Numbered from the stretch's first letter, positions 1-5,242 are shown. The stretch is 5,242 nucleotides of DNA from CAUZRD01 sp963582255 (GCA_963582255.1 CAUZRD010000150.1:1-5242); one strand, 5' to 3'. A program made the numbers and translations. Notes: generated by a model not told the origin, from the letters alone.

Positions 1-140
1 CGGCTTACTTTTAGCTGCTGGGCCACAACAGTTTCAGTCAACCTGACACCTGGCGACAAGTCGCCTGTCGTGATTAGGTCGGGCAACATGTCGCGAACCT
101 GTCCGCTTAATGCCAGCGGACGAATTTCAGACAAGGCCAT
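1..140 (-). CDS. GntR-family transcriptional regulator, N-terminal part (cut by left edge)
   Basis: Only the first 46 codons are present; the gene runs off the left edge. The translation (start MALSEIRPLALSGQ) has the pattern of the FadR-type GntR winged helix: a helix ending in VRDMLPDLI, then TTGDLSPGVRLTE (residues 24-36), then VVAQQLKVS (38-46). This corresponds to the family pattern I..G.l.pG.rL.E..lA..l.VSR that leads into the recognition helix. The ATG at 138-140 is chosen because the open frame upstream has no other start before the stop codon of the preceding gene. Its ribosome site is weak, GGTGAG only 3 bases before the ATG, which suggests low expression. It lies 48 bp after the binding-protein gene on the same strand, so it is probably the distal cistron of the transporter operon and a candidate controller of it. 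The effector-binding domain is missing from the window, so the ligand class (FCD, UTRA or other) is unknown. Confidence 0.8.
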   Translation of the reverse strand, partial: MALSEIRPLALSGQVRDMLPDLITTGDLSPGVRLTETVVAQQLKVS

Positions 141-159
141 GTACTCACCAAGGTTGGCG

Positions 160-181
160 TGGGGTGGAGAGATCCACCCCA
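160..181 (-). other. Perfect intergenic hairpin between binding-protein and regulator genes
   Basis: Bases 160-168 (TGGGGTGGA on the plus strand) are exactly complementary to 173-181, leaving a 4-base loop (GAGA plus, TCTC minus). The stem is GC-rich and sits 8 bp past the stop codon of the binding-protein gene and about 12 bp before the weak ribosome site of the regulator. No T-run follows on either strand, so a classic intrinsic terminator is not supported. A 3' mRNA-stabilising or processing hairpin, which would uncouple high binding-protein output from low regulator output, fits better. That role is inference. Confidence 0.55.
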
Positions 182-188
182 GCTTTGG

Positions 189-1028
189 TTATCGCATGAA
201 GATTTGCTCACGCTGGATTGGAGGGCTGTCTGCTGGGTCGACGCCAAACTCTGTTAGGAATTCGTCGTACCAAGCCTGCGTGCGGCCCGTTTCATACCAG
301 TAGTGACTGACCGTGTTCAACCAATCGCGGAATGTTTTATCAACCTCGCGACGTACACCGATATTGACCGGCGCCGTGAAGGCGGGTGTTGGCACAGAGA
401 TCACGCCAGCACCCAGTTTTTGGCGCGCCGACAAGAGTGGTGGCAGCATCAGAGACACGGCATCAACGCGGCCCGATTGGAACGCGGCGATCGACGCGGC
501 ATTATCAGGGAAACGCTGAATATCGGCATCTGGCGCCATGCGTGTCAGGAATTGATCCATCGACGTTGCCTGAGGCACCGAAAGGCTCGTGTCACCAGAG
601 TTTATACCAGCCCATGTCGAGGCATCAAAACCGTCAGCGGCTAAAACAGCCTGCGAAATATAGCCGATTGGATGCGTAGTGAAATCTATCACCCGTGCGC
701 GCGATGCAGTGGGTGACAGGAAATACATCAGGTCGATCTTGTCCGACTGAAGGGCTGCAATCGAGGTGCCCCATGTGACCTCAACAGTCTCAAGTTCGAC
801 TTCAAGAGCAGCCGCCATTTGCTCTCCTAAGGTGATCCCTAGGCCGCCGGTCCATTCACCAGAAGCGAGGTCCTTTGTGAACCAGGGCGGAGCCTGAGTC
901 ACACCGATACGAAGGGTCCCACGGTCCTGAATCGCATCCCAAGTGGATTGCGCCTGCGCGGCAACGCTGGAGAGCACAAAAACAGCCGTCGCCACCAATG
1001 TGCTGGTTAGAAATTTAAATGTCTTCAT
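189..1028 (-). CDS. Periplasmic solute-binding protein of a polar amino-acid-type ABC transporter (SBP family 3)
   Basis: The 279-residue protein captures the substrate in the periplasm for the ABC importer encoded upstream. Residues 1-26 form a Sec signal peptide: lysines at 2 and 5, a hydrophobic core of about 7-23, and an AQA cleavage site at 24-26. The mature part opens with a family 3 first strand (GTLRIGVTQAPPWF, 37-50) and carries the SPTASRARVIDF motif (105-116) typical of amino-acid-binding members. By eye, Thr107 and Arg110 match the pair that binds a ligand carboxylate in HisJ. Where HisJ has the aspartate that holds the alpha-ammonium group, this protein reads GRVDAVSLML with Met194. 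The start at 1026-1028 is supported by AAGGAG at 1036-1041, 7 bases upstream. The gene follows the ATPase by 23 bp. The ligand is not determinable; an unusual carboxylate or sulfate compound is possible. Confidence 0.9.
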   Translation of the reverse strand: MKTFKFLTSTLVATAVFVLSSVAAQAQSTWDAIQDRGTLRIGVTQAPPWFTKDLASGEWTGGLGITLGEQMAAALEVELETVEVTWGTSIAALQSDKIDLMYFLSPTASRARVIDFTTHPIGYISQAVLAADGFDASTWAGINSGDTSLSVPQATSMDQFLTRMAPDADIQRFPDNAASIAAFQSGRVDAVSLMLPPLLSARQKLGAGVISVPTPAFTAPVNIGVRREVDKTFRDWLNTVSHYWYETGRTQAWYDEFLTEFGVDPADSPPIQREQIFMR

Positions 1029-1051
1029 TATTTTACTCCTTGTTGAGTTGG

Positions 1052-1825
1052 TTAGTTTGGTAATTTGAAAAGTGAGTGCCCTGCAAGAAAATCACGGACA
1101 CGTTGCGTTTTTGGGGTCTTGAGAACCGTTCGTGGCGCGCCTTGCTCAAGGATAAGGCCGTCGTTCAGGAAACAAACCTTGTTGGCGACGTGATAGGCAA
1201 AGCCAATCTCGTGCGTAACGCAGACCATAGTCATCCCATCTTGGGCCAATTGTAGCATTGTCTTGAGGACTTCACCCACCAGTTCAGGGTCTAGTGCGGA
1301 GGTTACTTCATCAAATAGCATCACCTCCGGGTCCATGGCCAAAGCCCGCGCGATGGCCACTCGTTGTTTTTGGCCGCCTGACAGGCGCGCCGGATATTCT
1401 AGTGCCTTTTCTTCAATCCCAACTCGACCCAATTGCGCCATGGCCTTTTCTTTGGCTTCAGCCTTTGATCGGCCCAGCACAATTATTTGGCCTTCCATCA
1501 CATTTTCCAACACAGTCATGTGTGGAAAAAGGTTGAAATGCTGAAATACCATACCAATGCGCGTCCGCATTTGGCAAAGCTCAGCCTCGCGATAGCGCAT
1601 CTGCGCGCCATATTCGGTGCCGATCAGATCACCGTTGATACGTACCTGACCAGCGGTCGGTTGTTCCATGAAATTAATACAACGCAAGAGCGTGCTTTTG
1701 CCTGATCCACTGGATCCCAAAAGTACGACGGCTTCACCTTGGGCAACATCTAGGTCGATGCCCTTCAAGACTTCAAGATCGCCAAAGTTTTTGCGAAGCC
1801 CACGTATTTCTACCGCGAGTTTCAT
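1052..1825 (-). CDS. ABC transporter ATP-binding subunit, polar amino-acid uptake (GlnQ/HisP-like)
   Basis: This 257-residue cytoplasmic ATPase powers the importer. All nucleotide-binding motifs are intact: Walker A GSSGSGKST (37-45), Q-loop Gln95 in MVFQHFNLFPHMTV, signature LSGGQ (148-152), Walker B VMLFDE (168-173) running into the D-loop SALD, and switch His205 in VTHE. The FQHFNLFPHMTVLENV stretch is characteristic of the polar amino-acid (PAAT) ATPases, and the length is usual for the family. Its ATG overlaps the TGA of the upstream permease gene by four bases (ATGA, 1822-1825), which indicates translational coupling. A modest AAGAG site lies six bases upstream. The gene is followed directly by the binding-protein gene. 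I am sure of the class; the transported substrate cannot be told from this subunit. Confidence 0.95.
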   Translation of the reverse strand: MKLAVEIRGLRKNFGDLEVLKGIDLDVAQGEAVVLLGSSGSGKSTLLRCINFMEQPTAGQVRINGDLIGTEYGAQMRYREAELCQMRTRIGMVFQHFNLFPHMTVLENVMEGQIIVLGRSKAEAKEKAMAQLGRVGIEEKALEYPARLSGGQKQRVAIARALAMDPEVMLFDEVTSALDPELVGEVLKTMLQLAQDGMTMVCVTHEIGFAYHVANKVCFLNDGLILEQGAPRTVLKTPKTQRVRDFLAGHSLFKLPN

Positions 1826-2490
1826 GCGTCACTCTTTTCGAAGCGACGTTCCAGGATGTAGGTCAGTTGTACCAGTGGAAACAGAACTACGAAGAACATC
1901 ACTGCTACTAAGGTGTAGGTTTCAATCGGGTTATATTCATAAGACGCAATTAGCTTGGCCTGTTGAAGCGTTTCGGGGTAGGCGACTACCGAAGCGAGCG
2001 TCGTCATCTTGAAGACTTCGATGCCTCGCGATGTCAAAGGCGGCAGCATACGCTTCAGCGCCTGGGGCAGGATCACGCGGCGCATAGATTGCACATAGGA
2101 CATACCGATGGCTTTACCGGCGTCCCACTGTTCACGTTCAATAGACTGGATACCGCCGCGAAAAACCTCAGCCGAAAAAGCGATTGTGTTAAGCGTAATG
2201 CCCAAAATCGCAGCCATGATGGGTGAAACCTCAATCCCTGTGATTACCGGAAGAGCGAAGAAAAACCAGATAATCTGGACCAGTACGGGCGTGTTACGGA
2301 AGACCTCGACATAAAGCATCGCTGGATAGCTGATCCAACGCGACTTCGCATAGCGCAGCATGCCCATAATTAACCCGCCACCCAGCCCCAAGATGGAGCA
2401 GATGATAAATAGCTGAATTGTGCCTTTGAGCCCGACCGCGAGTACTTTCCAATAGGCGAATGCAGATGCGAAATTCCAAACGTAATCCAT
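1822..2490 (-). CDS. ABC transporter permease, polar amino-acid type (HisM/GlnP-like), second of a pair
   Basis: This 222-residue inner-membrane protein has about five hydrophobic segments (roughly 21-45, 69-86, 91-110, 150-165 and 191-213) and fits the usual PAAT permease length. It would pair with the neighbouring permease as a heterodimer that contacts the ATPase. The coupling loop at 121-144 (QWDAGKAIGM followed by RVILPQA) is the family's EAA loop, but the canonical Glu-Ala-Ala is written Asp-Ala-Gly here, while the Gly and the LP pair are kept. EVFRNTPVLVQ (62-72) and AEVFRGGIQSI (107-117) are further family signatures. The start lies 2 bp after the stop of the first permease gene with only a weak AGG upstream, so translation probably depends on coupling. 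It is clearly a paralogue of the first permease. Confidence 0.93.
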   Translation of the reverse strand: MDYVWNFASAFAYWKVLAVGLKGTIQLFIICSILGLGGGLIMGMLRYAKSRWISYPAMLYVEVFRNTPVLVQIIWFFFALPVITGIEVSPIMAAILGITLNTIAFSAEVFRGGIQSIEREQWDAGKAIGMSYVQSMRRVILPQALKRMLPPLTSRGIEVFKMTTLASVVAYPETLQQAKLIASYEYNPIETYTLVAVMFFVVLFPLVQLTYILERRFEKSDA

Positions 2491-2492
2491 GG

Positions 2493-3170
2493 CTACCTAA
2501 GGGTCCCTTCACCAGTTCTGGCCAATCGGTATTCCAGAAGAATAGTCAGCTGCGAGAAGATCAGGATGAGGAAAAAATACATCACGGCCACGACCGTGTA
2601 GACCTCAAGTGGGCGAAAGGTCTTTGACGCCAAGTCATTGGCTTGAAACATCAAATCCGCGTAGGATACGGTGGAAATCAATGTCGTCGTCTTTAACAAC
2701 TCAATCGATCGTTCTGCGAACGCCGGGATCATCCGCTTGACTGCCTGGGGTAGGATAATTCGTCTTAGACTGGATTGGCGCGTCATGCCTATTGCCTTGG
2801 CCGCCTCCCACTGACCTTTGTCGATCGAGTTGATCCCACCTCGGAAAATTTCCGCAAAGAAGGCCGCGGACTGGATTGAGAATGTCAGAACCGAGGCCAC
2901 AAACGGCGTCATCTGCACACTGATCAGGATCGGTAAAGCAAAGAAAAACCAGAAGAGCTGCACCAACGGCGGCGTTGTTCGAAAAAATTCGATGATGAAA
3001 GAACACATCTGGCTCAACACGGGAATGCGCGACATGCGGCCAAGCGCAAGCCCAAATCCTAAAGGGATACCAAAGGCAAGCGCTAAGACGAACACTTTGA
3101 TGGTGTTCCACAGGCCCAATAGCAACAAATCCATATCTGTCAAAGTCGCTACAAAATCCCACGCATACAT
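2493..3170 (-). CDS. ABC transporter permease, polar amino-acid type, first gene of the operon
   Basis: This 225-residue integral membrane protein has hydrophobic stretches at about 14-43, 69-86, 90-109, 150-165 and 190-212. The EAA coupling loop is canonical: WEAAKAIGM (121-129) followed by RIILPQAVKRM (137-147). EFFRTTPPLVQLFWFFFALP (61-80) and AEIFRGGINSI (106-116) mark the PAAT/HisMQ family. The ATG at 3168-3170 is preceded by GGGAGGG (3176-3182) five bases upstream, the strongest ribosome site in the operon, as expected for its first gene. It diverges from the sulfatase gene across an 80-bp region holding both putative promoters. It shares long stretches of residues with the second permease (AFxAExFRGGIxSI, KAIGM, ILPQAxKRM), so the two arose by duplication and probably work as a heterodimer. 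Confidence 0.94.
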   Translation of the reverse strand: MYAWDFVATLTDMDLLLLGLWNTIKVFVLALAFGIPLGFGLALGRMSRIPVLSQMCSFIIEFFRTTPPLVQLFWFFFALPILISVQMTPFVASVLTFSIQSAAFFAEIFRGGINSIDKGQWEAAKAIGMTRQSSLRRIILPQAVKRMIPAFAERSIELLKTTTLISTVSYADLMFQANDLASKTFRPLEVYTVVAVMYFFLILIFSQLTILLEYRLARTGEGTLR

Positions 3171-3197
3171 TTTGGCCCTCCCACAATAAGTATCGAC

Positions 3198-3226
3198 ATC
3201 ATTGATAACAGATTGTAGATTGTCAA
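3198..3226 (-). promoter_or_regulatory. Putative sigma70-type promoter of the transporter operon
   Basis: Read on the minus strand, bases 3226-3221 give a perfect TTGACA -35 hexamer. A 17-base spacer later, 3203-3198 give AATGAT, matching four of six positions of the -10 consensus. The start would fall near 3191, leaving a leader of about 20 bases that contains the GGGAGGG ribosome site of the first permease gene. No other candidate of this quality is seen in the 80-bp gap. The element overlaps the plus-strand promoter almost completely. Confidence 0.55.
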
Positions 3227-3230
3227 CGAT
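3202..3230 (+). promoter_or_regulatory. Putative sigma70-type promoter of the sulfatase gene
   Basis: TTGATA at 3202-3207 matches five of six -35 positions. After 17 bases, AACGAT at 3225-3230 matches only three of six -10 positions; an alternative GATACT at 3228-3233 matches four but at a 20-base spacing. The start would fall near 3237, so the leader would be about 14 bases, with the ribosome site at its very 5' end. The weak -10 suggests that this promoter needs activation or is outcompeted by the stronger one on the other strand. Confidence 0.35.
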
Positions 3231-3238
3231 ACTTGGTT

Positions 3239-3243
3239 GGAGG
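3239..3243 (+). promoter_or_regulatory. Ribosome binding site that fixes the sulfatase start at GTG 3251
   Basis: GGAGG, within TTGGAGG at 3237-3243, lies seven bases before the GTG at 3251-3253. The longer frame could begin at TTG 3233, but that codon precedes this site and has no ribosome site of its own. Starting at 3251 gives MEKPNIVFVMADQ, which matches the family's usual N-terminus. Confidence 0.8.
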
Positions 3244-3250
3244 TTTTAAT

Positions 3251-4768
3251 GTGGAAAAACCAAACATTGTTTTTGTTATGGCCGATCAGATGTCTGCCAA
3301 GGCATTGCCACTCTATGGCCACCCAGTAGTAAAGGCGCCCACACTTTCTCGACTCGCTAAAGAAGGCGTTGTTTTCGAGAACGCCTACTGCAACTCGCCC
3401 CTCTGTGGTCCGTCGCGCACGTCGATGATGACCGGACTGTTGCCCTCAAAGGCCGGCGGCTATGACAATGCTCATGATTTCTCAGCCGCTCTTCCAACAT
3501 TTGCACATTACCTGCGCTTGGGCGGGTATCTGACTTGCCTGTCTGGCAAGATGCATTTTACAGGACCAGACCAACTACACGGATACGAGGAACGACTGAC
3601 CACTGACATCTATCCTTCCGATTTTGGATGGACTCCAAACTGGGGAGAGCCTGATGCAAAAGTCACCTTTCAGGACATGACCAATGTTCTCGAAACCGGC
3701 CCATGCCTACGGTCCTTGCAAATCGACTATGACGACGACGTAGCGACGAAAGCCTGTGGATGGCTATACGACCGGGCGCGCGCCGAAAGCACACAGCCCT
3801 TCATGCTGACTGTGTCCTTTACGTCTCCCCACGACCCTTATGTCGCACGGCCCGAATATTGGAACCTTTACACGGATGACGAGATCGATCTACCCACAGT
3901 ACCGCCAATCCCGGTAAAAGACATGGACGCGCATAGCAAAAGGATCCACGCCCACTATTCTATTGGCAAAGCTAACATGAACGATGACATCATTCGTAGA
4001 GCCCGCCACGGATACTACGCATCCATCGAATATATTGACGCCAAGGTCGCGGCTTTAATGCAGGTGCTTGAGGAAACCGGGCTGTCGGAGAACACGATCG
4101 TGGTCTTTGCCTCAGACCACGGCGACATGATGGGTGAGCGTGGGCTGCACTATAAAAAGACGTTTTTTGAATGGTCCACGCGGGTTCCATTGATCTTTTG
4201 GGCAGGTGATCGACTCAATCCACACCGCGTAAGTGAGACGGTGTCACTATTGGATATTCTGCCGACGTTCGCAGACCTTGCGGGCACATCTAACGATGTT
4301 GTCGAGGCCGATGGGACCTCTTTGATACCGTTGCTTAATCGCCAACCCATAGAACCGCGCATAGTTCCTGGTGAGCTTCTATCAGAAGGTGTTTTTGAGC
4401 CTACTTTTATGCTGCTTCGCGGCCGGTTAAAGTTGCTTTACAGCGAGATTGATCCCCCCCTTCTGTTCGACCTTGACTCAGACCCTGACGAACTTGCTGA
4501 TGTCTCGCATCATCCGGCTTATACTGAAACTCTTGACGCGATGCTGTCAGAGGCCCGAGCGTTATGGGATGCAAAAGGCTTGAGAGACTGCATCATCAAG
4601 GACCAAAACCGGCGACGTTTGATTAATCGCAGTCACAAGATTGGATCCTCTCCAGTTTGGGACTATCAGCCATATGAAGACGCATCCAAGCAATATGTCC
4701 GCGCTGGAAAGTGGACTACAGAGGTCGAAGCCAAAGCTCATCTGGATACACTCGGGAGCCGCGACTAA
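3251..4768 (+). CDS. betC: Choline-sulfatase-like (BetC family) type I sulfatase
   Basis: This 505-residue cytoplasmic arylsulfatase-superfamily hydrolase cleaves a sulfate ester to alcohol plus sulfate; BetC converts choline-O-sulfate to choline. The active-site Cys52 sits in CGPSRTSMMTG (52-62), the motif in which Cys is oxidised to formylglycine. The second sulfatase signature is GYLTCLSGKMH (92-102). Metal and catalytic candidates are Asp12, Lys100, His102, His204 (TSPHDPYVAR), Asp289-His290 (ASDHGDMMGERG) and Lys302 or Lys303. GPDQLHGYEERLTTDIYP (105-122), FGWTP and the C-terminal WDYQPYEDASKQY (470-482) are typical of BetC rather than other sulfatases. Length is close to the roughly 510 residues of BetC. 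There is no signal peptide, so the substrate must be imported. The GTG start is set by GGAGG seven bases upstream. It is divergent from the ABC importer and lacks the usual betI/A/B neighbours, so the true substrate may be a choline-sulfate analogue. Confidence 0.88.
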   Translation: MEKPNIVFVMADQMSAKALPLYGHPVVKAPTLSRLAKEGVVFENAYCNSPLCGPSRTSMMTGLLPSKAGGYDNAHDFSAALPTFAHYLRLGGYLTCLSGKMHFTGPDQLHGYEERLTTDIYPSDFGWTPNWGEPDAKVTFQDMTNVLETGPCLRSLQIDYDDDVATKACGWLYDRARAESTQPFMLTVSFTSPHDPYVARPEYWNLYTDDEIDLPTVPPIPVKDMDAHSKRIHAHYSIGKANMNDDIIRRARHGYYASIEYIDAKVAALMQVLEETGLSENTIVVFASDHGDMMGERGLHYKKTFFEWSTRVPLIFWAGDRLNPHRVSETVSLLDILPTFADLAGTSNDVVEADGTSLIPLLNRQPIEPRIVPGELLSEGVFEPTFMLLRGRLKLLYSEIDPPLLFDLDSDPDELADVSHHPAYTETLDAMLSEARALWDAKGLRDCIIKDQNRRRLINRSHKIGSSPVWDYQPYEDASKQYVRAGKWTTEVEAKAHLDTLGSRD

Positions 4769-4803
4769 CAGATCCAGTTGGACTGTTTATAAGTTGTACT
4801 TAT
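4767..4803. terminator. Small hairpins in the convergent gap, possible weak bidirectional terminator
   Basis: The 31-bp gap between the two convergent stop codons and its edges hold two small inverted repeats. AACAG at 4767-4771 pairs with CTGTT at 4783-4787, extended by TCC/GGA across one bulged base. ATAAGT at 4789-4794 pairs exactly with ACTTAT at 4798-4803, overlapping the stop codon of the left-pointing gene. Neither has a strong GC stem or a long T-run, so intrinsic termination is only weakly supported. Confidence 0.25.
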
Positions 4804-5242
4804 TGCGACGAAAGCCACCGAGGCGGGTGTTTGCACGCTTTGCCTGTAACAGCCGTTTCTGCGCAATCTCTCAGGCCGCCAAAACGCACGGTTCGTCCGC
4901 AAAGACCAGGCGCATAATGCGCGTATTTTCCCGAGTTTGTCATAAGATTGCGCGCCATCGGTGGAAAAATGGGCTCTGTGATTGAGCACCAGCAGAGGTC
5001 TGGAATGACCTTTACACCACAAGCCTCCAATTGCCTGACCAAACCGGCCTCTGTCGCTTGTTTCAGAATATTCCGCCCAAGGGTCACGATCACATCAGTC
5101 CCAGCATACCGAGATCGACCACCTAAAAATTCGCAGAACTGTGCGACCTCATCATACGTGGCGTGCGGACTGCCGATGGCCACAAGTTCAACGGATTCCG
5201 GGCCTGAGTTCAGGCTAGTCCACGCCTCTACTAAGTCAGGCA
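4800..5242 (-). CDS. Aconitase X (AcnX) catalytic domain protein, C-terminal part (cut by right edge)
   Basis: The last 146 residues of a larger protein are present; the frame stays open to the right edge with no stop. The stretch VELVAIGSPHATYDEVAQF, then DVIVTLGRNIL, VIPDLCWCSITEPIFPP and LMTNSGKYAHYAPGL is the conserved C-terminal half of the aconitase X catalytic region (formerly DUF521). The DLCWC cysteines are candidates for the iron-sulfur ligands of this family. Known members dehydrate a hydroxylated substrate: bacterial ones include cis-3-hydroxy-L-proline dehydratase, archaeal ones phosphomevalonate dehydratase. The missing N-terminal part prevents choosing among these or deciding whether the small swivel domain is fused. 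The gene is convergent with the sulfatase, 31 bp apart, so it belongs to a separate transcript whose upstream genes lie outside the window. A hydroxyproline-type role is inference from the bacterial setting. Confidence 0.85.
   Translation of the reverse strand, partial: PDLVEAWTSLNSGPESVELVAIGSPHATYDEVAQFCEFLGGRSRYAGTDVIVTLGRNILKQATEAGLVRQLEACGVKVIPDLCWCSITEPIFPPMARNLMTNSGKYAHYAPGLCGRTVRFGGLRDCAETAVTGKACKHPPRWLSSQ

Larger units (their letters stand above)
3188..3234. promoter_or_regulatory. Inverted repeat framing the divergent promoters, possible operator
   Basis: AAGTATCG at 3188-3195 is perfectly mirrored by CGATACTT at 3227-3234, with 31 bases between. Centre-to-centre spacing of the arms is 39 bp, near four helical turns, so both arms would lie on nearly the same face of the DNA. 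Between them are a small ACA-GAT-TGT palindrome (3208-3216) and two copies of GATTGT seven bases apart (3211-3216 and 3218-3223). The right arm overlaps the putative sulfatase -10 region and the left arm covers the predicted transporter start. The regulator that binds is not known; the GntR protein of this operon is the natural candidate. Confidence 0.45.

Noticed and set aside
160..181. Hairpin as a rho-independent terminator
   Set aside because: No T-rich tract follows the stem on either strand, and the regulator gene starts only 20 bases downstream on the same transcript.
303..679. Plus-strand open frames opposite the binding-protein gene
   Set aside because: They overlap a well-supported gene on the other strand, are rich in Arg/His as expected for antisense shadows, and have no recognisable motif.
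2499..2509. Palindrome AAGGGTCCCTT at the junction of the two permease genes
   Set aside because: A one-base loop cannot form a hairpin, it lies within codons of the first permease, and a short palindrome of this size is expected by chance.
3233..3250. N-terminal extension of the sulfatase from a TTG codon
   Set aside because: The extension contains the ribosome site for GTG 3251, has no ribosome site of its own, and is not part of the family's N-terminus.
4454..4460. Run of seven C in the sulfatase gene as a possible frameshift or phase-variable tract
   Set aside because: The frame is intact on both sides, the run simply encodes Asp-Pro-Pro-Leu, and the conserved C-terminal tail follows in frame.
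4641..4985. Plus-strand frame overlapping the sulfatase end and the aconitase X gene, as a separate small gene
   Set aside because: It begins inside the conserved C-terminal tail of the sulfatase and runs antisense to conserved aconitase X sequence; no ribosome site or known motif supports it.
4800..5183. A complete 127-residue gene starting at GTG 5183
   Set aside because: The frame is open from there to the right edge and the upstream residues (VELVAIGSPHATYDE) belong to the conserved aconitase X sequence, so this is the end of a longer gene.

Overview
The window reads as a compact catabolic locus from a Gram-negative bacterium. It is most likely an alphaproteobacterium of the Rhodobacterales/Rhizobiales type, judging by the family combination, tight gene packing, Shine-Dalgarno-led genes and moderately GC-rich codon use. 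That placement is an inference from gene content, not a measured assignment. Almost every base is coding, and there are no RNA genes, insertion sequences or CRISPR arrays that I can see.

Layout. On the minus strand, read right to left from about 3170 to 1, runs one apparent operon: two polar amino-acid-type ABC permeases (3170-2493 and 2490-1822), their ATPase (1825-1052), a periplasmic substrate-binding protein with a signal peptide (1028-189), and the first 46 codons of a GntR-family regulator (140 to the left edge). Gaps are 2 bp, a 4-bp overlap, 23 bp and 48 bp. The last gap holds a perfect 9-bp hairpin. Diverging from this operon is a cytoplasmic BetC-like (choline-sulfatase family) sulfatase (3251-4768, plus). 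Converging on the sulfatase from the right edge is the C-terminal part of an aconitase X family dehydratase (4800-5242, minus). The 80 bp between the divergent genes hold two promoter-like elements on opposite strands that occupy almost the same DNA. They are framed by a perfect 8-bp inverted repeat, AAGTATCG...CGATACTT.

How the parts may work together. The sulfatase has no signal peptide, so its sulfate-ester substrate must be inside the cell; the divergent ABC importer is the obvious candidate to bring it in. The regulator at the end of the transporter operon is a candidate controller of the shared promoter region. The binding protein keeps the arginine that grips a carboxylate in amino-acid-binding relatives but appears to lack the aspartate that holds an alpha-ammonium group. 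The sulfatase keeps the catalytic set of the choline-sulfatase family but seems to differ in one stretch that is Trp-rich in BetC. No betI/betA/betB gene is visible. Instead the other neighbour is an aconitase X protein, a family that includes cis-3-hydroxy-L-proline dehydratase. The working hypothesis is an import-and-desulfation pathway for a small sulfated zwitterion, either choline-O-sulfate or a relative; the exact substrate cannot be read from the sequence.
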